Assembly (NCBI GenBank): GCA_041396585.1
Contig: JAWKYG010000010.1
Span: forward strand, 131,685-195,684
DNA from: JAUIAI01 sp041396585
GTDB taxonomy: Bacteria; Pseudomonadota; Gammaproteobacteria; Burkholderiales; Burkholderiaceae_E
Length of the DNA stretch: 64,000 bases
Direction of reading: 5' to 3'
Part shown: in pieces, positions 54,402 through 62,905 of the stretch
Position numbering within the stretch: position 1 is the first letter of the stretch
Layout of the letters: every line of letters begins with the position of its first letter
Notes under the pieces: generated by a model
Seen by the model: only the letters and a program-made list of their open reading frames with translations
What the model was told of the DNA's origin: nothing
Databases searched by the model: none
Position numbers and translations under genes: made by a program

Positions 54402-55517
54402 ATGACCACAGCAAAGGTTTCATTCCGCGGGGTGTCCAAGCACTACGGTGATCTGGTGGCGCTCGACCATCTGGATCTCGAGATCCAGACCGGCGAGTTC
54501 GTCTCGCTGCTCGGGCCGTCCGGCTCGGGCAAGAGCACCACCTTGAACCTGCTGGCCGGGCTGATCCGCGCCGACAGCGGCCAGATCACGATCGACGATC
54601 GCATCGTCAACGATCTCTCGCCCGATAAACGCAACATCGCGATGGTGTTCCAGAGCTATGCGCTCTATCCGCACATGACCGTGCGCGAGAACCTCGCGTT
54701 TCCGCTGCGCGTGCGCCACCGCCGCCAGTCCGAGGCGCAGATCACCGAGGCGATCGCGCGCGTCGCGCCCGGCCTGGGCCTGCAGGACCTGCTGCATCGC
54801 TATCCGAAAGAACTCTCCGGTGGCCAACAACAAAGGGTGGCGCTGGGCCGCGCGATGATCCGCGATCCGTCGGTGCTGCTGCTCGACGAGCCGCTGTCCA
54901 ACCTGGATGTGCGCCTGCGCATTCAGATGCGCCGCGACATCAAGGCCTTGCACGAGCGCGTCCACGCCACCACGATCTATGTCACTCACGACCAGAGCGA
55001 GGCGCTTGGCCTGTCCGACCGCATCGCCGTGTTCAGCCGCGGCAAGCTGCAACAGGTGGGCCCGCCCGATGCCATTTACGACCGGCCGGTGAACATGTTC
55101 GTGGCCAACTTCGTGGGCGAGCGCGGCATGAACTTTTTCGATGCCGGCCTGAGCACCGAGGCCGGCCAGCCCGTGCTGACCGCGCCCGGCCTGCGCCTGG
55201 TCGTGGCCTCCGTAGATGCCAAGGCCGATGCGCAGCTCACGCTGGGCGTGCGCGCCGAGGGCATCCGCCCGGCGCGCGACGGCGAGGCCGGCGACGTGCA
55301 GGGCCAGGTGGAACAGATCGAGCTCTCCGGGCCAGACAAGATCCTCATCGTCACGCTCGCCGGCGGCCAGGAGGTGCAGTGCCGCACCGATGCCATGCTG
55401 CCCGTGCATCGTGGCGACACACTCGCGCTGGTGCTCGAGCGCGCGCGCCTCAGACTCTTCGACAAACCATCCGGACGCGCACTGGCCTGCGCCTTCGCGG
55501 GAGAACAAGCGAAATGA
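54402..55517 (+). CDS. ABC sugar transporter ATP-binding protein (MalK/UgpC type)
   Basis: 371 residues. Walker A GPSGSGKST, Q-loop VFQSYALYPH, signature LSGGQQQR, Walker B VLLLDEPLSN and switch THDQSEALGL are all intact. A C-terminal TOBE/regulatory domain (about 240-365) is typical of MalK-type carbohydrate importers. Stop overlaps the next ATG (ATGA). Confidence 0.94.
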   Translation: MTTAKVSFRGVSKHYGDLVALDHLDLEIQTGEFVSLLGPSGSGKSTTLNLLAGLIRADSGQITIDDRIVNDLSPDKRNIAMVFQSYALYPHMTVRENLAFPLRVRHRRQSEAQITEAIARVAPGLGLQDLLHRYPKELSGGQQQRVALGRAMIRDPSVLLLDEPLSNLDVRLRIQMRRDIKALHERVHATTIYVTHDQSEALGLSDRIAVFSRGKLQQVGPPDAIYDRPVNMFVANFVGERGMNFFDAGLSTEAGQPVLTAPGLRLVVASVDAKADAQLTLGVRAEGIRPARDGEAGDVQGQVEQIELSGPDKILIVTLAGGQEVQCRTDAMLPVHRGDTLALVLERARLRLFDKPSGRALACAFAGEQAK

Positions 55518-56908
55518 CTCAGACCCTGCAGGAAGAAAGCTTCGACGTGGTGGTCGTGGGCGCCGGCGCAAGCGGCGTCGTAGCCGCGATCTGCGCCGCG
55601 CGCAATGGCGCGCGCACCTTGTTGATCGATGCCGGCACCTCCATCGGCGGAGAACTGCTCAGCGGTATCAACATCCTGGGCATGCGCGCCTCCAATGGCG
55701 AGAAGCTAGTGGCCGGCATCGCCGACGAGCTGCTCGAAGAATGTCGCAGCCTGGGCGGCTTCGTCGCCGACACGCGCGACTTCCGCCCGTTGCACTTCGT
55801 CTCGTTCGACCCCGAATACATGAAGGTCGCCGTGGCCAGCCTGGTCGAGCGCACCGGTATCGAGGTCAGGCTCTACACGGTGGCCACCGACATGGTCGTG
55901 CAGGACCGGCGCCTGGCCGGTGTGGTCGTGCACAACAAACTGGGCCGCAGCCTGATCCGCGCCAAGGTGTTCATCGACTGCACCGGCGACGCCGATCTGG
56001 TACATGGTGCCGGTGGCGCCGTGCATGCGGGCGATGGCGCCGGCGCGTTCCAGTCGCTGACGCTGGTGTTTCGCATGATCGGCGTGGACACGCCGCGGCT
56101 GCTCGAATTCATGCGTGAGCACCCCGAGAACTTCGCGATCTCCGAAGAGGCCTTTGCCTCGATCGCGCCCACCCGGGAACAGGCCATCCAGGGCCTCTAT
56201 GATCAAGGTCTGCCGAAGCTCGCGCTGGCCGGCACCGGCCCGCTGCTGAGCCAGGCCATCGACGCTGGCGAACTCTACGAGACCTCGATCGTGGCCATCG
56301 CGCCGCTGTCCATGGAGCGGCGCGAGGTCAGCATCAACTCCACCAAGATCACCAACGTCGACCCCACCGACACCCGCGCCCTGAGCGCCAGCTATAGCGC
56401 GCTCATGAAGCAGGTGATGACCTGCGCCAGATTCCTGAACCGGCGCGTGCCCGGCTTCGAAGACGCCATGTTCTCCGGCCTCGCGCCGCGCATCGGCATC
56501 CGCGAGGGGCGCCGCATCGTCGGCGACTATGTGCTCGATGGCGAACACATCACCCAGGCCCGCAAAACAAAGGACGGCATCGCCCGCGGCGGCCACCCGA
56601 TCGACGTCTGGGTGCCGGGCCGCGGCGTGCACTGGAAGATCGTCACCGAGGGCGGCCACTTCGAGATCCCGTTCGGTTGCCTGTTGCCCCAGGCCTTCGA
56701 CAACCTGCTCGTGGCCGGCCGCTGCCTGTCCACCACGAGAGAGGGCCAGGCCTCCGTGCGCGTCATGGGCACCTGTATGGCCGTGGGCCAGGCCGCCGGC
56801 ACCGCCGCCGCCATGGCTGCGCGCGATGGCGATGCGCCGGTGAACCTGCGCAAGCTGTCGGTGCCCGAACTGCGCAACACCCTGGTGGAGCAGGGCGCGC
56901 TGGTCTGA
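55514..56908 (+). CDS. FAD-dependent oxidoreductase (FAD_oxidored family)
   Basis: 464 residues with an N-terminal dinucleotide fold (FDVVVVGAGASGVVAAICAA). It continues with IGGELLSGINILGMRASNGE, FIDCTGDADLVHGAGG and the C-terminal FAD-binding end LLVAGRCLSTTREGQASVRV. This is the PF12831-like family, whose members are often carried in carbohydrate or aromatic catabolic operons. It is coupled to the importer ATPase, so it probably oxidises the imported compound. No substrate is evident. Confidence 0.85.
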   Translation: MTQTLQEESFDVVVVGAGASGVVAAICAARNGARTLLIDAGTSIGGELLSGINILGMRASNGEKLVAGIADELLEECRSLGGFVADTRDFRPLHFVSFDPEYMKVAVASLVERTGIEVRLYTVATDMVVQDRRLAGVVVHNKLGRSLIRAKVFIDCTGDADLVHGAGGAVHAGDGAGAFQSLTLVFRMIGVDTPRLLEFMREHPENFAISEEAFASIAPTREQAIQGLYDQGLPKLALAGTGPLLSQAIDAGELYETSIVAIAPLSMERREVSINSTKITNVDPTDTRALSASYSALMKQVMTCARFLNRRVPGFEDAMFSGLAPRIGIREGRRIVGDYVLDGEHITQARKTKDGIARGGHPIDVWVPGRGVHWKIVTEGGHFEIPFGCLLPQAFDNLLVAGRCLSTTREGQASVRVMGTCMAVGQAAGTAAAMAARDGDAPVNLRKLSVPELRNTLVEQGALV

Positions 56909-56929
56909 CCCATCACCCGCACGAACGAT

Positions 56930-57959
56930 TCAGTCCGCCCCTGGCCCCGGCCAATGGCCACCCACCCGGGTGGCCAGCCAGCGGGCAAGAATCGCGTTGA
57001 CCTCGGCGGGCTTTTCCTGCGCCATCCAATGCCCGCTGTCCACCCGGGCCATGCTCAGATCCGCACACAGGGGCTGCATTGGCCCGGCCAGGCTCGAGCC
57101 CACGGTGTCGCAGACATAGTCGTAGCTGGCGCCAACAAACAGCACCGGCATCGCCAGCCGCCCACCGTTCACCGCCTCGCCCGCATAGACGGCATTGCGC
57201 GCATGGTTCATGTACCAGGCATCCGGCCCGAAGAAGCCGTTGCGTGAAAGCGCGGATGCATAGGCAGCCAGATCCGCCTCACTGAGCACCCGCGCATCCA
57301 GCGGCAGATCGGGCGCCACCCCCGCCGGCCCGAACCAACCGCCATGGCGCCGAATCACCGCCGTGCGTGAAACCTCGCCGCGCTTATCGGGCGCGCCCGA
57401 ACGAAACAGCGCCTTCACGGTGCGAACCGGGTCCGCATCGAAGTGCGAGGTGGCCCGCTCGAAGTTTTCCTCATAGAAGCGCATGTAATCCCACTGCCCG
57501 GCCGGGTACTCGGCAACCGGATACAGCGAGCGATCCACCGTGGCGATCAACGCATCCAGCCCATGCTCGATCGTGGCATAGGGCACGCACAGGCTGGCCA
57601 CGGCCGTGCAACGCTCGGGATGATGGCTGGCGATGTTCCAGACCACCGCGCTGGCCCCAGTCATGGCCCACCCAGACGGCCGAGCGGAAACTCCAGGTGA
57701 TCGAGCAGCTCGAGCATGTCGGCCACGATCTCACGCTGCGCGTAGGCCGCGATGTGGCCCGGCACCGACGAGCGACCGTAGCCACGCATGTCGGGCGCGA
57801 TGCAGCGAAAGCCAAGGGCCGCAAAGGCGGCAGTTGGTGGCGCCAGCTGATCGCGAGCTCGGGCCAGCCGTGGATGAAGACGAGCACCGGGCCGTTCTCC
57901 GGCCGGCGGCCAGGTGTGGTGGTGGCGATCGGATTTGTGGGTGTCTCGGTGATCGTCAT
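56930..57959 (-). pseudogene. Alpha/beta hydrolase (epoxide hydrolase-like), frameshifted
   Basis: Starts at ATG 57959 (MTITETPTNPIATTTPGRRP) with oxyanion-hole HGWPELAISW. It shifts frame near 57840 to ALGFRCIAPDMRGYGRSSVP, then again near 57675 (VGHDWG, the nucleophile Asp motif). A third shift comes at a G run directly after it (ASAVVWNIASHHPERCTAVA). The rest is intact, with the catalytic His in DSGHWMAQEKP. So three indels fall within 180 bp. If intact, it would open epoxides or related substrates. It is convergent with the FAD gene, next to the integron. Confidence 0.8.
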
Positions 57960-58121
57960 GAGGGGGGCTCGCCAATGACCGATGTCGATGACGCGGCGAT
58001 GCTGCTCTATTTTCGAGAGCGGTTCGGCGTTCGCTGAGAGGGATACCCACCACGTCCGGTTCGGCAGGGAGCGCCGCGCAGACCCGTTCGGCGCGGATTG
58101 CACCAATGGCACCAATGGTGC

Positions 58122-59150
58122 TCACGGCCCTGACGGCCGTTTCCGCCAGGCCGGCACCGAATCCGCCAGCGTATCCACCGGGCTAAGTACCCCGGCGCCG
58201 CCAACATTCAATACATGCGTATAGATCATGGTGGTCGACACATCCGCATGACCGAGCAACGTCTGCACCGTTCGAATGTCGTAACCTGCCTGCAGCAGGT
58301 GCGTTGCGAACGAGTGCCGCAAACAGTGCGGCGTGCCGGGCTTGAGAATGCGAGCGAGCTCCACCGCGCGCTTGAACGCTCGCTGAAAGGTCTGCGGATA
58401 AAGGTGATGGCGCCGCACGATGCCCGAGCGCGGGTCTTTCGACAGCGTGTGCTGCGCAAACACCCAGAACCAGGCCCAGGAAGTGGCGGCACGCCCGTAC
58501 TTGCGCGCAAGCGCGTGCGGCAGCCAAACACCGGAAACATTCCGCGCCCGATCCAGCTCCCAGTAGCCATGCGCCGTTCCCAGTTGCTGTCGCAACGGGG
58601 TTGCGAGCGTTGCCGGCAGCATCAAGGTGCGATCCTTGTCGCCCTTGCCACTTCGAACCACGATGGCGTTGTGATCGAAGTCCAGATCCTTGACCCGAAG
58701 CTGCATCGCCTCGGAGACCCGCATCCCCGTGCCGTACAGAAGCCGCGCCAACAAGCCATGCTCCCCCTCAAGCCGGGGCAGCACCAGTTGCACTTCTTCC
58801 CGGGAAAGCACGACCGGCAGTCGACGCCGCTCGGGCGGCCGCCCGATCTCTGTCAGCCAGGGCAATTCGAGCTGTAGCACCTTGCTGTACAGAAGCAGAA
58901 TGGCGGCGAGTGCCTGCCGATGCGTTGACGGAGAAACACGCTGGTCATCCGCTAACCAACGCAGAAAGGACTCAACCTCTTTCTGCCCCATTTGGGCAGG
59001 ATGACGCATGCCGTAGAAGCGTAGAAACTTCCGTATCCAGTAGAGGTAAGTTTTCTCGGTGCTGCGGCTATAGTGCAGGTAGCGGACGCACTCCCTGACT
59101 CGCCCGAGAACAGTCGGTGATGTGAGAACTGCCGGTTCAATGGGCTGCAT
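58122..59150 (-). CDS. intI: Integron integrase
   Basis: 342 residues of the tyrosine recombinase superfamily. Catalytic residues: Arg in LLYGTGMRVSEAMQLRVKDL, Lys in VRSGKGDKDRTLMLP, HxxR in PHCLRHSFATHLLQAGYDIR, His in LLGHADVSTTMIYTHV with the Tyr nucleophile. Between boxes it has the integron-specific insertion, recognisable as LPHALARKYGRAATSWAWFW and DPRSGIVRRHHLYPQTFQRA. It points away from the cassettes, as usual. It catalyses attI x attC and attC x attC recombination of gene cassettes. Uninterrupted and probably functional. Confidence 0.95.
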   Translation of the reverse strand: MQPIEPAVLTSPTVLGRVRECVRYLHYSRSTEKTYLYWIRKFLRFYGMRHPAQMGQKEVESFLRWLADDQRVSPSTHRQALAAILLLYSKVLQLELPWLTEIGRPPERRRLPVVLSREEVQLVLPRLEGEHGLLARLLYGTGMRVSEAMQLRVKDLDFDHNAIVVRSGKGDKDRTLMLPATLATPLRQQLGTAHGYWELDRARNVSGVWLPHALARKYGRAATSWAWFWVFAQHTLSKDPRSGIVRRHHLYPQTFQRAFKRAVELARILKPGTPHCLRHSFATHLLQAGYDIRTVQTLLGHADVSTTMIYTHVLNVGGAGVLSPVDTLADSVPAWRKRPSGP

Positions 59151-59167
59151 TTCGCGATCTGTTATAA

Positions 59168-59183
59168 CTGTACAAAAATACAG
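59168..59183. promoter_or_regulatory. LexA (SOS) box in the intI promoter
   Basis: CTGT-N8-ACAG (CTGTACAAAAATACAG), a perfect match to the gammaproteobacterial LexA core, 18 nt upstream of the intI ATG. Known integron integrases, including class 1, are repressed by LexA at the same place. Confidence 0.88.
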
Positions 59184-59239
59184 TATACGATCCTGCAGCC
59201 CAGCAGAATCAGCCCTTCGGCCGATTGACCGAGCTGATT

Positions 59240-59302
59240 AATGCAACATGGTCGCGGCGTTATCTCACCAGTTGAACGGTTCCGGCCAAAACAAAGTTGA
59301 AC
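59240..59302 (+). other. attI recombination site
   Basis: The site ends AAAACAAAGTTGAAC (59288-59302); attI1 of class 1 integrons ends AAAACAAAGTTAGGC, and GTTGAAC fits GTTRRRY. Exchange would be between G59296 and T59297. A second GTTGAAC at 59271-59277 may be an accessory integrase-binding site. It lies between intI and the inserted material, as expected. Confidence 0.8.
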
Positions 59303-59408
59303 TAAACCGCTGACGCGGTGGTGGTGACATATTGGCGCTCAGGGTGTGAATTGAAGCCGTAGCGTTGACGAGGCGGGCATGTGCTCGCGCGTGAACGAGG
59401 AGGCGGAG

Positions 59409-60281
59409 ATGACTCCCCTACGGCGGCAGATGGTGGACGCGCTGATCCTGCACGGCAGAGCGTCCAAGACGCAAAAGGCGTATGTGCATGCGGTGTCGCA
59501 ACTGGCCCGCTACTGGAAGTGCAGCCCCGAGGACTTGAACGGCGAACAGGTGCGCGCGTACTTGGTGTACCTGCTTCGCGATCGCGGTCTGTCGCGATCG
59601 TCGGTGAATCAGGCGGCCTGCGCGATCCGGTTTCTGTTTGTGCATGTGTTGCAGCGCCCGGACGAGGTGATCCGCATCCCAATTCCACGTGCGCCGCAAC
59701 GACTGCCGCAGATTCTGTCGCGCCAAGAGATTGCGCGCCTGCTGGCGTGCGCGCCGCACCTAAAGGCACGTTGCGTGTTGGCCAGCGCTTATGCACTGGG
59801 GCTGCGAGCGGGCGAGGTCTGCGCGCTGCGCATCGAACAGATTGACTCGGCGCCAGATCGAATGTGCGTGCATGTTCGCCAGGGCAAGGGTGCTAAGGAT
59901 CGGTACGTGCCGCTGAGCCGAGATCTGTTGGTGCTGCTTCGCCAGTACTGGCGAGAGGCGCGCCCGAAGGTGTGGCTGTTCCCAGGCACCGGCCCCAAGC
60001 CCGGACCGGTAGGCATCGAGCGGGCGCAGCGCTGGTATCAGCGGGCGCGATTGAACGCCGGCATCAAGAAGGTCGGTGGCCTGCACACGCTGCGCCACTG
60101 CTATGCCACGCACCTGCTCGAAGCCGGAGTGGATCTGCACAGCATCTCGCAGTGGTTGGGGCATCGGCATGTGAGCACGACCAGCCGCTATCTGCATCTG
60201 GCGCACCCGGGCGAGCCCGACGGTGCGCGCCATGCGCCGTTGGAGTTACTTGCCGGGCTAGGCGAATCGATCACGCCCTAG
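59409..60281 (+). CDS. Tyrosine recombinase associated with an IS91-type transposase
   Basis: 290 residues from ATG 59409 (AGGAGG upstream). An N-terminal SAM-like domain (RASKTQKAYVHAVSQLARYW) precedes a catalytic domain with Arg in YALGLRAGEVCALR, Lys in GKGAKDRYVPL, HTLRHCYATHLLEAGVDLHS and GHRHVSTTSRYLHL with the Tyr. It lacks the IntI insertion, so it is not a second integron integrase. Together with the transposase downstream it probably belongs to one IS91-type element. Confidence 0.88.
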   Translation: MTPLRRQMVDALILHGRASKTQKAYVHAVSQLARYWKCSPEDLNGEQVRAYLVYLLRDRGLSRSSVNQAACAIRFLFVHVLQRPDEVIRIPIPRAPQRLPQILSRQEIARLLACAPHLKARCVLASAYALGLRAGEVCALRIEQIDSAPDRMCVHVRQGKGAKDRYVPLSRDLLVLLRQYWREARPKVWLFPGTGPKPGPVGIERAQRWYQRARLNAGIKKVGGLHTLRHCYATHLLEAGVDLHSISQWLGHRHVSTTSRYLHLAHPGEPDGARHAPLELLAGLGESITP

Positions 60282-60290
60282 CCGGCGACG

Positions 60291-61466
60291 ATGATCAGCC
60301 TGGCCGAAGTGCTGGAGCGGTTCGGGCCTGCCTACCTCGAGCGTGGCCACCAGCCCAGCGTGACGCAGGCGCGCGCTTGGCGGGCGATCCGTGCGTGCCG
60401 CACCGAAGCCTTGGGTGGCCAACTCGAGCGCTGCGCAGACTGCGGCAGCGAACGTTGGCGGTGGCACTCATGCCGCAATCGTCACTGTCCAAGATGCCAG
60501 AAGCGGGCGGCCGATGTATGGCGTCGTGCGCGTATGGCCGAACTGCTCGATGTGCCATACGCGCATTTGGTGTTCACGGTGCCACACGAGCTGAACTCTC
60601 TGGCAACGGCTCACCGCCGCTGGGTGATCGAGACGCTGTTCGCCTGCGTCTCGCGCACCTTGGACGAGTTCGCCCGCAATCCGCGCTGGATCGGCGGTGC
60701 GCCGGCGTTCACCTTGGTGCTGCACACGTGGACGCAGGATCTGCGGCTTCACATCCACGCGCATGCTCTGGTCGCCTGCGGCGCCTTGGCCGAGAACGGA
60801 TCGTGGATCGAACCGAAACGTTCAGAGCACTTCCTGTTCCCGGTGCATGCGCTCTCGAAGGTGTTCGCCGGCAAGTTCCGCGCGGCGATGAGCAAGGCCC
60901 AGGCCGCCGGGCAGCTGCCCAGAGACCCAGCGAGCACAGCGGCTGAGCGAAGCACTCGGCTGAGTAAGCTTCGCCAAACACCTTGGGTGGTCTACGCCAA
61001 GGCCGCCATGGCCGGGCCGGCGGCGGTGCTCGACTATCTGGCCCGCTACACACATCGAACCGCGATCGGCCATGAGCGTTTGCTCGGGGTGCGAAACGAT
61101 GACGTGCTTGTTCGCGTACGAGGCGATCACGGTGGCAAACGCGTGATCCGAATCCCCGGCGAGCGCTTCGTCGGGCGATTCTTGCAACATGTGCTGCCCA
61201 GCGGACTGAAACGCATCCGGCACTATGGGTTGCTGGCGCCGGGGCACAAGCGAGAACGACTGAGGCAGGCGCGTACAGCGTTGGAGATGCCAGCGTCCAA
61301 CCCGGTTGCCGAAGAAAGCGCGGCGCAGTTTATGCGCCGGGTGGCACGGATCGAGATCAGCCGCTGCCCGAAATGTTCGGGCACGTTGGAGGTGGTGGCC
61401 TGTCGTGTTCGCGTCCCAGTATCGAGTGGCAATGACGTGCCACCGCCCATGGCGCGCGGACCGTGA
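60291..61466 (+). CDS. IS91 family transposase
   Basis: 391 residues. An N-terminal zinc-binding domain (CADCGSERWRWHSCRNRHCP, CPRCQ) precedes a HUH nuclease with HxH in DLRLHIHAHALVACG. The catalytic tyrosine region is VLDYLARYTHRTAIGHERL. A C-terminal CPKCSGTLEVVACR is a second zinc site. It is a rolling-circle transposase, cutting one strand at the ori end and moving without target duplication. Complete and in frame. Confidence 0.93.
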   Translation: MISLAEVLERFGPAYLERGHQPSVTQARAWRAIRACRTEALGGQLERCADCGSERWRWHSCRNRHCPRCQKRAADVWRRARMAELLDVPYAHLVFTVPHELNSLATAHRRWVIETLFACVSRTLDEFARNPRWIGGAPAFTLVLHTWTQDLRLHIHAHALVACGALAENGSWIEPKRSEHFLFPVHALSKVFAGKFRAAMSKAQAAGQLPRDPASTAAERSTRLSKLRQTPWVVYAKAAMAGPAAVLDYLARYTHRTAIGHERLLGVRNDDVLVRVRGDHGGKRVIRIPGERFVGRFLQHVLPSGLKRIRHYGLLAPGHKRERLRQARTALEMPASNPVAEESAAQFMRRVARIEISRCPKCSGTLEVVACRVRVPVSSGNDVPPPMARGP

Positions 61467-61743
61467 ACAGAATGCAGATGCCGGCGACCAACCAGAAAAC
61501 CGCTCGAGCGCGCAGACAAGAACGATCTTGCGCAGGGAGCTTGCGTGCCGGGGGCCTCGGTACCGTGAAGTCAGGGCTCGGTACTTCACCTAAACAGGGG
61601 GCAAGTGCACGCCCATTGGCCTGCGAAACGGGTCAAACCAGCCGTCGCAAGGATCATTGGTGTCGAGAAACGCGCACAAGCGCCGCACCGAACCTTACAC
61701 TGCCCAGCAACCGGTGACGAAGGTCGCCACCCCGACGGTTAAG
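61467..61743. other. Non-coding tail of the IS91 unit / junction
   Basis: 277 bases with no supportable gene. It should contain the ori end of the IS91-type element and the original cassette boundary, ending with the GTTAAG target duplication. Confidence 0.4.
61738..61743. repeat. Target-site duplication, left copy
   Basis: GTTAAG, repeated at 62809-62814 directly outside the other inverted repeat. Confidence 0.85.
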
Positions 61744-62808
61744 TGTCACGTCCCGGACGATTGCATAATGCCGAACAAGCGCTCCCTGTTCCTCACGCGT
61801 GACGCGTTTCGGGAGCTTCTGGCACAGTTCAATTGTCCGAGTTCCTCATGTTGATTCAGTTGCACAAGAACGCGACCACCACGCCTGCTGTACGCGCTGC
61901 GATCCAGAATTCGACCGGCACGGTCAACGAACTGGCCGAGCGCTTTGGCGTGTCGCACATGACGATTCGCAAGTGGCGCAGCCGCACCACGACCGACGAC
62001 GGCAGCCACACCGCACACCGCTTGCAGACGACGCTGAACGCGGGCCAGGAAGAGTTGGTGGTCTATCTGCGAACGCAGCTTCGTCTGTCTCTTGATGATC
62101 TGCTCTCGGTGGTGCGTGAGTTCATCGAACCGAAGATGAGCCGCTCGGCCCTGGATCGGCTGCTTCGCCGCCGAGGCCATTCTCGCCTGCCGGCGCCGCA
62201 GGCGCCGGCCAGAGTGGACAAGCCGTTCAAGGCCTACGAGCCTGGCTTTGTGCACATTGACGTCAAGTATCTGCCGCAGATGGCCGACGAGAAGAGTCGG
62301 CGCTACGTGTTCGTGGCCATCGACAGGGCCACGCGCTGGGTCTTTGTGGCCATCAAGAAGAACAAGACCGCCAAGGCCGCACGCAGCTTCCTGAACGCCC
62401 TGGCCAAGGCCGCACCGTTCAAGATTCAAATCATTCTCAGTGACAACGGCCATGAGTTCACCGACCGCCTGTTTGGCTCGCGAGCCAAACAGGCCAGTGG
62501 CGAGCACGAGTTCGACAAGCTTTGCGAGGCACTCGGAATCGAGCACCGACTGACCAAACCCAGAACGCCGCAAACCAACGGCATGGTCGAGCGATTCAAC
62601 GGAAGAATCAGCGATGTGCTGCGAACGCATCGGTTCAACAGCGCGCTCGATCTCGAGACGACGCTGCTGCGATACGTCTGGCTCTACAACGAGCATTTGC
62701 CTCAGAGCGCGCTGGGGCATATCGCTCCTGTTGACGCCATGAAGCAGTGGCAGCAATCTCACCCTCACTTATTCAGCAAACAGGTACGCAATCGTCCGGG
62801 ACCGGACA
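61744..62808 (+). mobile_element. IS481-like insertion sequence, complete
   Basis: 1065 bp bounded by 21-bp inverted repeats (61744-61764 and 62788-62808, TGTC..GTCCCGGACGATTGC with two mismatches near the ends). It is flanked by 6-bp duplications GTTAAG, so it is a recent, intact insertion. It sits exactly beside the R'' box of an attC site. Confidence 0.88.
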
Positions 62809-62813
62809 GTTAA
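61848..62813 (+). CDS. IS481-like transposase
   Basis: 321 residues from ATG 61848 (MLIQLHKNATTTPAVRAAIQ); a TTG at 61833 is possible. An N-terminal helix-turn-helix (VNELAERFGVSHMTIRKWRS) precedes a DDE integrase core with Asp in FVHIDVKYLPQM, Asp in IILSDNGHEFTDRL and Glu in PQTNGMVERFNGR. The stop TAA at 62811-62813 lies in the target duplication, outside the inverted repeat. Confidence 0.9.
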   Translation: MLIQLHKNATTTPAVRAAIQNSTGTVNELAERFGVSHMTIRKWRSRTTTDDGSHTAHRLQTTLNAGQEELVVYLRTQLRLSLDDLLSVVREFIEPKMSRSALDRLLRRRGHSRLPAPQAPARVDKPFKAYEPGFVHIDVKYLPQMADEKSRRYVFVAIDRATRWVFVAIKKNKTAKAARSFLNALAKAAPFKIQIILSDNGHEFTDRLFGSRAKQASGEHEFDKLCEALGIEHRLTKPRTPQTNGMVERFNGRISDVLRTHRFNSALDLETTLLRYVWLYNEHLPQSALGHIAPVDAMKQWQQSHPHLFSKQVRNRPGPDS

Positions 62814-62814
62814 G
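62809..62814. repeat. Target-site duplication, right copy
   Basis: GTTAAG; its final G is the first base of the attC R'' box GTTCAAC. Confidence 0.85.
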
Positions 62815-62899
62815 TTCAACCAGGTTTATCCACCGCGATGAGATTGCCGAGTGCTTGCCCCTTGCCACCGTGGCGGTCGATAAACCCTATTCGTTAGAC
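62814..62899 (+). other. attC site 1
   Basis: R'' GTTCAAC (62814-62820) and R' GTTAGAC (62893-62899) fit RYYYAAC and GTTRRRY. The arms GGTTTATCCACCGC and GCGGTCGATAAACC pair with one mismatch. The left R''-L'' spacer is shorter than usual, perhaps an effect of the adjacent IS insertion. The next gene starts 7 nt after R', as in cassettes. Confidence 0.6.
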
Positions 62900-62905
62900 A
62901 TCTCT

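Larger units (their letters stand above)
59303..61737 (+). mobile_element. IS91-type unit carrying a tyrosine recombinase
   Basis: Contains a tyrosine recombinase and an IS91-family transposase, 9 nt apart. It begins immediately after the attI core; GAAC there is a known IS91-family target. The right end is masked by the following IS. Exact ends are inferred, not seen. Confidence 0.55.

Noticed and set aside
59161..59260. A cassette promoter (Pc) reading right from the intI/attI region
   Set aside because: TTATAA-N16-TATACG and TTGACC can be seen, but no -35/-10 pair is convincing enough to annotate.
59760..59790. Sigma-54-like GGCAC and TTGC near 59765 inside the recombinase gene
   Set aside because: The two blocks are separated by only one base, so the -24/-12 spacing is wrong.
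59409..60281. Second integron integrase or phage integrase
   Set aside because: It lacks the IntI insertion, sits 9 nt before an IS91-type transposase and is best seen as part of that element.
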